Shown piece by piece: positions 48,201 through 56,649 of a DNA stretch of 64,000 nucleotides. Positions within the stretch are counted from its first letter, which is position 1. Each line of letters starts with the position of its first letter. Source of the stretch: Branchiostoma floridae (Eukaryota; Chordata; Leptocardii; Amphioxiformes; Branchiostomatidae). The stretch lies in NCBI RefSeq assembly GCF_000003815.2, contig NC_049990.1, forward strand, positions 3,953,333-4,017,332. Direction: 5' to 3'. A program made the position numbers and the translations under genes. The notes beneath the pieces were generated by a model. It was not told the DNA's origin and did no database searches. It was given only the letters and a program-made list of their open reading frames with translations.

Positions 48201-48596
48201 CTATATCCGTGTAAAAGATATAATAATTGTGTTGTACCTCCCCCACCTGAAGACGGTTTGGGATGGTTATATATTTAGATCAGATAAAGGTGTCAATTTA
48301 ACAATTGAAGGGCTTTGACATCTTCAACTGTTCCTATACAAGAAATGTGTCCTACCTTCTCTACCCGCAGACGGTTTTGCGTGCTGTCCGCCACCGTGCT
48401 GTCCAGAGGAATGCTGTCCCGACTGCTGTCTCTGCGGGCTGACCTTCTGCTGCTGATACCCGGCTGGAGTGGCGCCCATCCTCTGCTGGTAGGTCATGTT
48501 CTGCTGGTCGCTCTCCTGTTTCCGTTCCCGCGAGGCGTTCCCGCTGCGGCTGCCGGACCCTCTCTGCCGGATGTTCGCGGCCACGGACCATGCCAT
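24292..48596 (-). CDS. Basic Arg/Ser-rich protein of unknown function, three exons, one 23-kb intron
   Basis: Exon 1 (48596 to 48365 or 48356) starts with a strong context (CACCATGG), MAWSVAANIRQRGSGS, and is rich in Gln, Ser, Gly and His. Exon 2 (25193-25138) encodes ESRERERVRRGGSPPTQPK. Exon 3 (24639-24292) encodes DEAHGRVRKVSKG...RRQRKSYNTSV and ends in TGA. Acceptors TTTCACAG and TTGCTCAG and donors GTAGAG (or GTAGGA) and GTACGT are good, and phases match (1, then 0), giving 211 or 214 residues. It is highly charged with SR, RD and RRSP motifs and predicted disordered; no domain is recognised. Such composition is common in RNA-binding or nuclear proteins, but this is only a hint. Extra exons inside the large intron cannot be excluded. 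Confidence 0.65.
24660..25130. other. Intron 2 of the Arg/Ser-rich gene
   Basis: AT-rich, with no repeat family or coding exon recognised. Confidence 0.35.
25680..25885. repeat. Short tandem repeat (TTCAATGGTTTAAAGCCTTG)n
   Basis: A unit of about 33 bases (CTTTTCAATGGTTTAAAGCC then TTGTATTTATT) is repeated about six times with small changes. Confidence 0.8.
25924..26136. mobile_element. TWA-type MITE, family B, partly degraded
   Basis: It starts GGTATCTCACTGCACTTTGG, contains the family core (TTTCAGAGATAAAGAACGA, TTTTATGTATTACGCAACATC) and ends with CAGTGAACGAACCCCGCAGT and ACAAGTGCAGTGA. The left terminal repeat is shortened. Confidence 0.6.
26591..26801. mobile_element. MITE family C (TACTGTAAATGCA ends), copy 1
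   Basis: TACTGTAAATGCATT and its inverse AATGCAGAAATG...TACAGTA bound 211 bases. The interior is dominated by TTCGCGGTGGTTTT and its complement. Other copies are at 32372, 41514 and about 45410. Confidence 0.7.
27390..29297 (+). repeat. 115-bp satellite array, about 17 units
   Basis: Counting CTAGGGGAGACC gives units near 27651, 27766, 27878, 27993, 28108, 28223, 28339, 28454, 28569, 28684, 28799, 28914 and 29029, with decayed units at both ends. The unit reads GAATCCGCGCAGTTTAAGCG, AACTAGGGGAGACCTCCCCC, GTTTAGCTTATATG and CGTATATGAAATGTTGCGT. GGGGAGACCTCCCC is a near palindrome. Variant units repeat every three (28108/28454, 28223/28569, 28339/28684), so a 345-bp higher-order repeat exists. 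It lies in intron 1 of the Arg/Ser-rich gene. Confidence 0.95.
29465..30355 (+). other. Possible small transcription unit between two satellites
   Basis: This roughly 1 kb single-copy stretch has a TATA-like CTATAAAACGG at 29473, a donor-like TACAG/GTAAATG near 29505, an acceptor-like run ending GACCAG at 30143, and AATAAA at about 30345. Downstream of the acceptor a frame (30144-30329) reads MELYMCALFNLRRD and later GTVDCCTELRNRCD and GHKYLVGCRFFYFSM, rich in cysteine. Other short frames (for example MAEKSGGFKFTGHTYDKERL near 29741) do not join to it simply. I recognise no family; it may be a non-coding unit, a small secreted protein or nothing. Confidence 0.25.
30425..31240 (+). repeat. 141-bp satellite array, about 5.5 units
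   Basis: CACGTATATGAGACGTA lies at 30441, 30562, 30703, 30844 and 30985, with a variant at 31126; the spacing is 141 bases except in the first, shortened unit. The unit includes GGCTTTAGATCAAATAAACG, TCTTAAGGGCGTTTTAATA and TTTAAGCTGCTGAAAAGGCA. The CGTATATGA block is shared with the 115-bp satellite. Confidence 0.9.
31440..31635. repeat. GTTACTCAAGCAACTGGATATG repeat cluster
   Basis: TTACTCAAGCAACTGGATAT occurs at about 31478 and 31571, with an inverted TTTGAGTAACGGCTTTGG at 31622. Related inverted pairs are at 40990-41050 and 63690-63745, so this is a dispersed foldback-type repeat. Confidence 0.5.
31735..31800 (-). repeat. Solo fragment of the LINE-tail minisatellite unit (reverse)
   Basis: TGCCCTTCGGCATAACACAC followed by CAGCT is the inverse of the unit that forms the array at 51186-53035. 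Confidence 0.7.
31947..32191. mobile_element. TWA-type MITE, family B
   Basis: AGGTCAACTCTCACTACA at the left and AGTGAGAGTCTACCT at the right, with inner arms GGGGCACCGGTGCGGCACTG and CGCACCGGTGCCCCAAGTG. Length is 245 bases. The left flank is TTA; the right flank has changed. Confidence 0.7.
32372..32565. mobile_element. MITE family C, copy 2
   Basis: TACTGTAAATGCATTTAAG and CATTTTTGCATTTACAGTA are inverted ends, with the interior TTCGCGGTGGTTTTAAGTT and its complement. It is the best-kept copy in the window. Confidence 0.75.
32600..32825. mobile_element. MITE family D (ACGCTAGTTCACC ends)
   Basis: ACGCTAGTTCACCTTTATCC with TATATCCGTTGT at the left is answered by ACAACGGATATA and AATAAAGGTGAACTAGCGT at the right. 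Length is 226 bases. Detached ends of this family lie just after the TNF stop codon (5703-5885). Confidence 0.7.
33000..35050. other. Intronic stretch without recognised genes
   Basis: The one structure seen is a weak direct duplication: GCTATTTAAGGACAATGTAG with GAATTTCGTC (33892-33945) resembles GCTATTGAAGGACATTGTAA with GAATGCCGTC (about 34091-34144). The rest is AT-rich with short frames only. Confidence 0.35.
36069..39947. mobile_element. Element family G (AGGTGGGTTTACACCTGCG ends) inside family F
   Basis: AGGTGGGTTTACACCTGCGT at the left mirrors ACGCAGGTGTAAACCCACCT at the right, with TTA on both sides. The arms continue inward (GAGTTCCGCATGAAATTTTG against a matching ATGCGGCATGAAAATAT). 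The roughly 3.9 kb span is mostly later insertions; no transposase frame remains. Confidence 0.6.
36690..39050. repeat. Two microsatellite-tailed interspersed elements inside family G
   Basis: The first (36690-37955) begins AACTAGAGTTCCACGAACAC and ends with a (CAGA)n/(CACA)n tract and CTGGCAAAGGTAA; the second (37967-39050) begins AACTAGAGTTCGGCGACCTC and ends with (CA)n and CATGGAGGTAAT. Both contain TACCCACCTACC or TACCCACATACC next to ATCAT and CCATCAAG text and repeated blocks of TTAATTATGCAAATTAG. Related fragments occur at 15795 and 59765. Class uncertain. Confidence 0.5.
40705..40954. mobile_element. TWA-type MITE, family B
   Basis: AGGTCGTATCTCACTGCACG at the left, CAAATGCAATGAGATACCAC at the right, and the family core (TTTCAGAGAAAAAGAAATA, ACGTATTACGGAATATC) between them. 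Confidence 0.6.
41514..42889. mobile_element. MITE family C, copy 3, split by a family B element
   Basis: The left part (41514-41572, TACTGTAAATTCAAAAG) and right part (42781-42889, ending GCATTTACAGTA) make one family C element once the insertion at 41573-42780 is set aside. Confidence 0.7.
41573..42780. mobile_element. Long family B element, 1.2 kb, TAA target duplication
   Basis: Its terminal repeats of about 50 bases are nearly perfect: AGGTCCCCTCTCACTGGACG and GGCATTGCTGCGTTCG at the left, CGAACGCAGCAATGCCGC and CGTCCAGTGAGAGGGGACCT at the right. TAA flanks both sides. It is five times longer than other family B copies, but the interior (AT-rich, with GGGGCACTGTTGGGGCA repeats) shows no transposase frame. 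TWA duplications are typical of PIF/Harbinger. Confidence 0.8.
42900..44175. other. Intronic stretch without recognised genes
   Basis: AT-rich, with only short frames and no terminal repeats recognised. Confidence 0.35.
44180..44403. mobile_element. TWA-type MITE, family B, intact ends
   Basis: AGGTGGACTCTCACTACACT and AAGTGCAGTGAGAATCTACCT are inverted ends; TAA is present at 44177-44179 and 44404-44406. The core is TTTCAGAGATAAAGAACGA. Confidence 0.8.
44510..44975. repeat. Three diverged repeats of an AAAATGTTTAAAATGTTTCT block
   Basis: ATGGAAGAAAATTACCAAAA with AAAATGTTTAAAATGTTTCT recurs at 44512, 44760 and about 44883, each followed by a cue such as GTCACCATTT and a CGTACAGCC/CGCACAATCCTA-like stretch. 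Confidence 0.6.
45409..46250. repeat. Family C-like MITE end followed by four ~170-bp tandem repeats
   Basis: After GGATGTTCGCGGTGGTTTCA (45429), a unit with ACAGTCAAATTGTCCTTAGT, TTTCAGTACTATGA, GTGTTGAGATG and ATGACATATGATACAGC repeats near 45640, 45810, 45970 and 46130. A similar composite is at 50720-51085. Confidence 0.65.
46454..46953. mobile_element. Two family B MITEs side by side, outer TAA duplication
   Basis: Element 1 is 46454-46698 (AGGTGCGCTCACATCGG to GGGAGCGCACCT); element 2 is 46702-46953 (AGGTGGTATCTCACTGC to GGTGAGATACTACCT), separated by TTA. TAA stands at 46451-46453 and 46954-46956. The sequence outside joins to match the empty copy at 47377-47410. Confidence 0.85.
46954..47830. 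repeat. Tandem duplication of about 425 bp
   Basis: TCCTGGAATACTTTAAGCGG, CGGGAATCATTAACGTTTTT, TCCTTAAATAGAAATGGCGG and TTGTACGTTTAATG start unit 1 near 46962 and unit 2 near 47401. Both contain AAGAATGGAGGCAAGC-like text and AGAATAGCTAAAA. Confidence 0.75.
48000..48364. repeat. Three ~120-bp repeats abutting the exon 1 donor of the Arg/Ser-rich gene
   Basis: GAAGACGGTTTGGGATGG with TTATATATTTAGAT and ACAATTGTAGGGCTT recurs near 48004, 48130 and 48249. At the exon edge the corresponding text is GCAGACGGTTTTGCG, and TGTCCTACCTTCTCTACC corresponds to TGTTGTACCTCCCCCACC, so the repeats contain copies of the splice donor region. Confidence 0.6.
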
Positions 48597-49026
48597 GGTG
48601 CGCGCTAAGAAAAGGCGTCCGTCCGGGTGGGAAGTCCGGGTGAAAGAGTAGTCTCTACCAGACTGACAACGCTGGCTGTAATAGGGAGAATAATTTGTTT
48701 TGCTACCAGAGGAGTTCGCCTGCCGCGCGGTGGGGAAACATGAACCTAAGCGTGGACTGACTCCCCTGGCCAATTTCCCGATTTTTGTGTGCTGAATTCT
48801 ACGATCCCCGCACCCCCGTATGAAGGCCTGATGGAGGCTAGTGAGAGAGAAGGAATTTTCTGGAGATCACCGCTTCCAAGCAAGCATCACGTTCCCAGTG
48901 TTACTCCTAGACAAGTAAGTTGCACTCAGAGCAGCGTGGTGGCAGTTAAAACACACGTTGTTAGCCGCTATCCGCACACAGTCACTACACCCTACCACCG
49001 TCTGACGCTGCTCACCGATCATCCAG

Positions 49027-49037
49027 GTATATATAGA
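49027..49037 (-). promoter_or_regulatory. TATA-like box upstream of the Arg/Ser-rich gene
   Basis: On the minus strand CTATATATACC lies about 430 bases before the ATG in CpG-rich sequence. Use as a promoter is inferred. Confidence 0.3.
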
Positions 49038-49164
49038 AGGCGCGCCGTCGGCTGTGGTACACCTCTGTGACGTGCGTACGCCGCGCTGACGTAAGACGTG
49101 CGTGCGTGGGTTGGAACCTCGCAACCGCCGTCAGCGTTTAGACGTAACGTCACCGGAAGCGTCA

Positions 49165-49700
49165 AACGTTTATCCCTACATGAGAACTAATGAGATAGCA
49201 CCTTCAATAAGTTGATAAGAAAAGTGATATGATTGTACAAAACTAAGACTATTGAAGTAACTTTAATCTTAAATGTAGAATTTTGGATATATTACGGTTT
49301 ATTCAGTTTTTGCGTAACTATTAGTTTCGGGTTAACAATCCAACATGGCGGACATTTCTGACGTCATCGTCACGTGAGTAGAAATTCTGCTGTTCTATTT
49401 TGATTTTGCCGCAATTTATTTATTTATTTTTTTTTTTACATTTTGTTCCTACCAGTTTTCTTCTGTGCATCAATGAGTTGAAAGAAAAGGTGATATGACT
49501 GTACAAGGGCCGACTACTGAACTAACTTTACTTTTGAGTGTATAATTTAGCCCTTTACATTTTGATAGTTTTTTGCTTGATTGTACTTTTGGGGTTAACG
49601 ATCCAACATGGCGGACAATTCTGACGTCATCATCACATGAGTAGAAACGCTGTTCTATTGTTAATTTATATTTGTTCCTACCATTTTATTCTGTCTGAAC
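49165..49700. repeat. Tandem duplication (~255 bp) with a conserved YY1-like/CRE/E-box block
   Basis: The two units share GTTAACAATCCAACATGGCG, TTCTGACGTCATC and TCACRTGAGTAGAAA (near 49331 and 49582). The block combines ATGGCGGAC, a CRE (TGACGTCA) and CACGTG or CACATG. It is upstream of the Arg/Ser-rich gene. Confidence 0.6.
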
Positions 49701-49849
49701 AACCATTCATAATGTTCAGATTAAGATTAGCGTTTTAAACGCAGATGGAATCAACTGTTGCCTACATTTAAGTACAAGATATAGAGCTATGAATTCGAAT
49801 TCGTTCATTCGTTCATACAGGCTATCATGCAGATATACTGAGAAGATAG

Positions 49850-49940
49850 CTGTGTTACGCTGAAGTACGGTTATACCGGCTATAAAGATACAGATATAGA
49901 TGCACATACAGATACAGGAGCTGGTGTTTTACACCGAAGA
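49850..49940. repeat. Fragment of the LINE-tail minisatellite
   Basis: GTACGGTTATACCGGCTATA with AAGATACAGATATAGATGC and GAGCTGGTGTTTTACACCG match the array at 51186-53035. Confidence 0.7.
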
Positions 49941-50124
49941 CACAGATACTATGTGTGATTTTGAGCACGTTTTCCTCTGAACGTCACTGGAACCATCCGT
50001 GCGGAACCCTCTCCCCGACTCAGTATTTAATGGTCCGGCCGCGGCGACGGGACAAAACGTGAGATTAGGAAGGAGAAACTCGGGGCTTCTCAAGATAACC
50101 AACCCCCTGAGGAACCCACCTTTA

Positions 50125-50630
50125 GGCCACAGCAAGTACATTTTACGGATGACATCAGCGCTCATTAATTTTCGCCTGATTTCGGAAAAAAAAACCCAAG
50201 AATTTCGGGGATGGTCAGATAGACCAAATCAAAATAGGCCAACATGTTGTGTTGTAGCCTAATAATCCTATTTGTAGAAGTGACACTAGCTAGGGATGCA
50301 GCTATGACAATAGTTTTAGAAGTGAAACTTATTGGATAATTGTAAAAGGGCCACCAATATGGAAGCCATGACTGTAGTCGCCAGCTTGGCAATTGATACC
50401 AGTGTACCACACAAGTATCACTTTTACTACACTAGTTCACTTCTTTAATACAGCAATGTATATGCCCTTGTTGGTTGTGATGCCATATTTTGTGACATCA
50501 ATTCTTGTTGTACAACGGTCATAGCGTCTATTTTGAAAATTTAGCCATCTTGTTGTTTTTTACCCATCTTATTTTTTTCCGCCCTATCTCATTTTGCACT
50601 CTGCATCCATAAAATTTCTTTGCTGTGGCC
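50125..50630. mobile_element. MITE family H (GGCCACAGC ends), TTA target duplication
   Basis: GGCCACAGCAAGTACATTTT with ACGGATG mirrors CATCCATAAAATTTCTTTGC with TGTGGCC. TTA flanks both sides (50122-50124, 50631-50633). An empty version of the site is at about 53044-53100. Related copies are at 55818-56480 and 57495-57595. Confidence 0.8.
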
Positions 50631-51084
50631 TTAGAGCCGAGTAAGGAGACCCTATTATTCAGTCTTATCGGCTACGTCCAACCTGCTTCAAATCCCGGCA
50701 ATTTCAGAGCCGAACCGCGAACTGAAAACTGAAAACCACCACGAAAAAACATTTTATCTCCATCGCACAAGAAAACCCCCGCGAACATTTTCCCTATTGA
50801 ATGGTATGGTACACTAATAGCTTTGACAATCATCGAAAATCATGAAATCACAAACGCCCTTAGCGGTTTGAATCCTAAGAGATTTCTGAACGTTTTCTTA
50901 CAGGGTTGCATGCTTACACGAACATGGGACGGGGATGTTACATTTGATGACATATGATACAGCATTTTTATGATATCAAAAATTAAAAAAAATCAAGATT
51001 CACAAACAATGCTACAGTCAAATTAACCTTAGTAGTTTCAGTACTATGCGGATTCTACGAGATTTTTTTACAGTGTTGAGATTA

Positions 51085-51245
51085 TCATCTCTGGATAGTT
51101 TTAAAGAACGCTTGCAGATAGATGTGCAAAAGTTAGGTGTGACGGGTCCTTCGGTGTAATATAACCAGCTGCTGACGCGCCGCGTGCCTGCGAAGCTGGT
51201 GTGTTACGCCGAAGGGCGGTTGTACCGGCTATATAGATACAGATA
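51085..51245 (+). mobile_element. LINE 3' end (same family as 16695)
   Basis: CTGGATAGTTTTAAAGAACG, TTGCAGATAGATGTGCAAAA, GTTAGGTGTGACG and AACCAGCTGCTGACGCGCCG repeat the tail at 16740-16860. It passes directly into the minisatellite. Confidence 0.7.
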
Positions 51246-53035
51246 CAGAAGCTGGTGTGTTATGCTGAAGGGCGGTTATATCGGCTATATAGATACAGAT
51301 ACAGAAGCTGGTGTGTTATGCTGAAGGGCGGTTATACCGGCTATAAAGATACAGATACAGAAGCTGGTGTGTTATGCCGAAGGGCGGTTATACCGGCTAT
51401 ATAGATACAGAAGCTGGCGTGTTACGCCGAAGGGCGGTTATACCGGCTATACAGATACAGAAGCTGGTGTGTTACGCCGAAGGGCGGTTATATCGGCTAT
51501 ATAGATACAGATACAGAAGCTGGTGTTTTATGCCGAAGGGCGGTTATACCGGCTATATAGATATAGATACAGAAGCTGGTGTGTTACGCCGAAGGGCGGT
51601 TATACCGGCTATATAGATACAGATACAGAAGCTGGTGTGTTATGCTGAAGGGCGGTTATATCGGCTATATAGATACAGATACAGAAGCTGGTGTGTTATG
51701 CTGAAGGGCGGTTATACCGGCTATAAAGATACAGATACAGAAGCTGGTGTGTTATGCCGAAGGGCGGTTATACCGGCTATATAGATACAGAAGCTGGCGT
51801 GTTACGCCGAAGGGCGGTTATACCGGCTATACAGATACAGAAGCTGGTGTGTTACGCCGAAGGGCGGTTATATCGGCTATATAGATACAGATACAGAAGC
51901 TGGTGTTTTATGCCGAAGGGCGGTTATACCGGCTATATAGATATAGATACAGAAGCTGGCGTGTTACGCCGAAGGGCGGTTATACCGGCTATACAGATAC
52001 AGAAGCTGGTGTGTTACGCCGAAGGGCGGTTATATCGGCTATATAGATACAGATACAGAAGCTGGTGTTTTATGCCGAAGGGCGGTTATACCGGCTATAT
52101 AGATATAGATACAGAAGCTGGTGTGTTATGCCGAAGGGCGGTTATACCGGCTATATAGATACAGAAGCTGGCGTGTTACACCGAAGGGCGGTTATACCGG
52201 CTATATAGATACAGATACAGAAGCTGGTGTGTTATGCCGAAGGGCGGTTATACCGGCTATATAGATATAGATACAGAAGCTGGTGTGTTACACCGAAGGG
52301 CGGTTATACCGGCTATATAGATACAGATACAGAAGCTGGTGTGTTATGCCGAAGGGCGGTTATACCGGCTCATGATATAGATACAGAAGCTGGTGTGTTA
52401 CGCCGAAGGGCGGTTATACCGGCTATACAGATACAGAAGCTGGTGTGTTACACCGAAGGATAGTTATACCGGCTATATAGATACAGAAGCTGGTGTGCTA
52501 CGCCGAAGGGCGGTTATACAGGCTATATAGATACAGATACAGAAGCTGGTGTGTTACACCGAAGGATGGTTATACCGGCTATATAGATACAGAAGCTGGT
52601 GTGTTACGCCGAAGGGCGGTTATACCGGCTATACAGATACAGAAGCTGGTGTGTTACACCGAAGGATAGTTATACCGGCTATATAGATACAGAAGCTGGT
52701 GTGTTACGCAGAAGGGCGGTTATACCGGCTATATAGATACAGATACAGAATTAAGCTGGTGTGTTACGCCGAAGGGCGGTTATACCGGCTTTATAGATAC
52801 AGATACAGAATTAAGCTGGTGTGTTACGCCGAAGGGCGGTTATACCGGCTATATAGATACAGATACAGAATTAAGCTGGTGTGTTACGCCGAAGGGCGGT
52901 TATACCGGCTTTATAGATACAGAAGCTGGTGTGTTACACCGAAGGGTGGTTATACCGGCTATATAGATACAGATACAGAAGCTGGTGTGGTACGCCGAAG
53001 GGCGGTTATACCGGCTATATAGATACAGATACAGA
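51186..53035 (+). repeat. Minisatellite array grown from the LINE tail
   Basis: Units of about 46-62 bases read GAAGCTGGTGTGTTACGCCG, AAGGGCGGTTATACCGGC and TATATAGATACAGATACA. The first unit is continuous with the LINE tail. A 380-base block is duplicated (51247 onward matches 51627 onward), giving a higher-order layer. Variants near 52750-52870 add AATTAAG. The long frames through it are by-products of unit length. Confidence 0.95.
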
Positions 53036-53317
53036 TGTGTACAACCCCTGAGGAATCCACCTCTAGAACCGAGTAAATAAGGAGACCCTATTTGTCATTC
53101 TTATCAGTTACGTCCAACCTGCCTCCAATCCCGGCAATTTCAGAGCAGAATCCAACTTCTGAAAACATTCATTGGCGGGCTGAGACTTTGATTAGATTTC
53201 GAAGATTGTTTCTATGTTAATTTCTAATTTACCGAGGGATCGATCGCATTAGATGGAAACTAATGGAATCAACATCTTCGTTACTTATTACAGCCTCGCA
53301 GTAATGGAGGATGTTCA

Positions 53318-53736
53318 CTAGGGGTGGGCACCGGTACAGAAAATTCAGGTACAGGTCCAGGACCTAATTATTTGTCAACTTATTGTACTCAAAACAATGG
53401 TCCATTTCGCTGACAATGTTGGGTATCCGATGTCCATTGGTGCTTTAAAATCTTATCTTCATGTAAACAACACTCTGTAAACAGCCTCTGTTTTAGACAG
53501 AGTTTGACTGTCGAAACTTAAAAAAAATTACTATCAACTCTCCTCTATTTTGCTCTTGTTATTTGCTTGCACATGTAAGCCCCAAAACACTTAACGCCCA
53601 CAGGTATAATTTGTTCATTTTCAAATCAGTATCACATCTGATTTTCTTTTCAGGGCCAGTTTTTCCGGACCGGTCCAACAAGAAAAAAACGGTTTTGTAT
53701 CGGTACACCGTACCGGTACCCACCCCAATTCTGAAG
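53318..53736. mobile_element. MITE family E, uninterrupted copy 1
   Basis: AGGGGTGGGCACCGGTACAG at the left mirrors GTACCGGTACCCACCCC at the right. The interior includes GGTCCATTTCGCTGACAATG and TTTTCCGGACCGGTCCAACA. This copy shows the layout of the element broken at 35053-40462. Confidence 0.7.
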
Positions 53737-53739
53737 GGC

Positions 53740-55815
53740 AAATCAGATTTGCAATTGCAATGCTCGTGGGCTGGACATTGAGTGGAAGTGATTTCCGCAC
53801 ATGTCAACATGAAATCGGTTTAGAGTCGTCATCAATCTTCAAGAAGCGGATTTTCTGCAGCTAACGTACACAGGCAGGACATATATTTCAATTTGGGTGC
53901 ACAAATTTGTCTGCATCTCTGCACCAATAAAATCAGAAACTGAATTCAAGTTACATTTTTTTTTCATTTTCTCTATGAACCACGAAAGGCACCAACTTTT
54001 GGCAAAGAATATAGGTCTATGTTAATGCAAATTTTCTTTCTAATCATTTTGCTACCTATGCTGTACTTTAAAAAATCTTTTTGAGAGGTAAGAATGTTTT
54101 GTATTGGTAAACCATGCTCCTATAAACATATATATTTGTGCGAATACCCCCCCCCCCTCTCTCTCTCTCTCACATTACTCTTGAATTGGTATTCCTTCTC
54201 AAATGTTCAGTCAACGTAAACTTTAACAATATTCTGTATTAGTCCCAATTTATCCAAACGCTCCCCAGATTTGTATTTCTAAGCCCTGTCCCCGATCTGA
54301 GCGGTTATCCACAAAGTCACTGCCCGGGTGTAAGAGCCGTAGAGGGTACCCCTAAGAGCGCAGTAATTGGTTTCAAACTGGAAGCTATGGAACGGCGGAC
54401 GCTTCGTAATCCACGGTGCCAAATTGCGGGATTATTTTTCGTGTCCCGAATACGGACATTAGTGTATCTACAGATGTAAGATAAAGTTTGGACAAGGATA
54501 GCTAAGAGCGGTAAGGACAAGGTCGTGTTCCATGAGTTAAAGAACCTCATGATTATGACATTGAAGTCCTTCAGGCTGGTCAGAAAAACCACTGCCAAAA
54601 CATGTTGACTTTTCTATCACTTTGCACAGTTTTTATGATTTTTGTATTTCTTATCATGATATATTTCCGGGTCATTTACAGTGACATTATATGAGGCCAT
54701 AATGAAGCATGCAATTATATATTCTATTCACTCTATTCTATAATAGAGTGAATAAGAAATGGTCTGGGTTTTTTTTTTTTCATTCTATGCCTATCTAAGA
54801 CTTATGCGATTGACCGTTATGCAATCGTAGCAAATAAAAAACAAGATTTTTTTCAACAGTTTGTCTGGGTACTCTAACAGTTATAGGTTGTAATTGGACA
54901 CATAATATTTGCAATATACATACATACATACGTTTCCAATGACAGCTAGCATATTGAAAATATACAAGTGCGAAAGCACAAACAAACAACCCCCACGTGA
55001 GTTAGTAGACTCTTCCATTGACCTCTTAACCCGGACTGTTAGTCTGAATAAGACCAGTTCTATCACCTCTGACCTCTACTTCCTGCCACTCTGGCAAGTC
55101 TGAAAGGGACATTTTCCCACTCACCGGTTTCCTGTCACTCAACTGACATTGAATTCAACAAACATACACAAAGATGCTGACTACAACTAAAATTTAGTAA
55201 CAAAAGCAGTGAAAGTTAACATGTCTGACAGTGCAAGGGTACTATGAATCGATGAAACACACATAACAACGCAGAATCACCAACCACTACATAACAATAC
55301 ATGGATGCAGAGGTAATCCAGTCTTATATCACTTTATGTTACGAGATGCAAGCGAACTTACAGCCTAAAAACTGCCAGGGATAACGGCTACTATGCGGCT
55401 ATTTTCATCCAGGCTTCGCCTTCAACAAATGGTCAACCCTGTGTTATGGATTCGCAACAACCACATACATTTCGGCTTGCTATCACAAGCCACACACCTT
55501 CTGAAACTGCGACTTCAATCCCACCTATCCATTTGCATGTAGGCCACGAGCAATAACCCGTATACTGAATGGGTCTGTCTGATCGCCGTGGTTTAAATTT
55601 ACGCCGCCGAATTTGAAGAAAGGGGAAATAACAACTTTGAAGAACAGTTTAGCATTCCGCGCGAGCGTGCGTCTGCGTCATACCGGACAAATTGAAAATT
55701 CATTGAATTCAGGACGGCGGTTATATGACGGGGGGAGATCGATACGGTAGGCCCGGTAGTTACTCCGAATCCATCAAACCGCTCGGACCATTCTTGTGAA
55801 CTGTCTCGGGAAGTA
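53740..55815. other. Intergenic stretch without recognised genes
   Basis: A perfect hairpin, ATTCACTCTATT...AATAGAGTGAAT, lies near 54727-54754. A 93-codon minus-strand frame (54598-54317) has no recognised domain and no supporting signals. Confidence 0.35.
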
Positions 55816-55817
55816 GT

Positions 55818-56480
55818 CGGCCACAGCAAGTGGATTTTATGGATGACATCAGCGCGCTTTTCAAAAAGATTTTTTTTCCTCTTCGGGGATGATCAGATAG
55901 ACGAAAATGGGCAAACATGTTGTGTTGTAGCCTAATAATCTAGTAGAAGTGACACTAACAAACAAACAAACACTAGGGAGGGGAGATTGCCATGACTATA
56001 GTTGCATAAGTGAAACTTATTAGATAGTAAATGTTACGGATGACCAGCGCGTTCATTTATTTTCGCCTGATTTCAGAAGAAAAAAAAACAAGAACTTTTT
56101 TCCTCTTCATGGATGGTCAGATAGACCGAAATGGGTAAATCGGTTGTGTTGTAGCCTAATTTTTATACTCGTAGAGGTGACACTAGGGAGCCATGACTAT
56201 TATTGCATAATTGAAACTTGTTGGATAGTTGTAAAGTTGGCACCAATATGGAAGCCATGAGTGTTGAAGCCAACTTGCTATAAAGTGATACCAGTCTACC
56301 ACAATAGTGTCACTTTTACCACACCAGTACACGTCTTGAGTACAGGAATGAATGCCTTGTTGGCTGCGATGCAACGCTTTGTCACTTCAAATCTTGTTAC
56401 GACGTTTATGGTGTCTATTTTGGAAATGAAGCCATCTTGTTTTTTTACCGATCTTGTTTATTTTTCGCCCTAAGGCCATG
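55818..56480. mobile_element. MITE family H, rearranged copy
   Basis: GGCCACAGCAAGTGGATTTT at the left; the interior (GATGGTCAGATAGAC, TGTTGTGTTGTAGCCTAAT, GACACTAGGGAG, CCAATATGGAAGCCATGA) occurs partly twice, near 55885-56010 and 56105-56290, so the copy has an internal duplication. Confidence 0.6.
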
Positions 56481-56649
56481 TTGATTTGATTATGTGGATG
56501 ACATCCTCTGGGAAGCCCAAAACTGATGCGAGCGAGCGAATAAAAAAAAAGTTTGGCCAAAAAAAAAAGTTGCCTCCAGTATGAAATCAAAGTGGTTAGG
56601 AAGGTTGAACATAGGACTAAACACACATAGTATGGTATACGAACAGTTA

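Noticed and set aside
51374-53022. Repeat proteins reading MPKGGYTGYIDTEAG and similar
   Set aside because: Frames are by-products of the minisatellite; all three plus frames are open in places and unit length does not preserve one frame.
54317-54598. 93-codon minus-strand frame
   Set aside because: No recognised domain and no splice or promoter support; kept only as an unknown.
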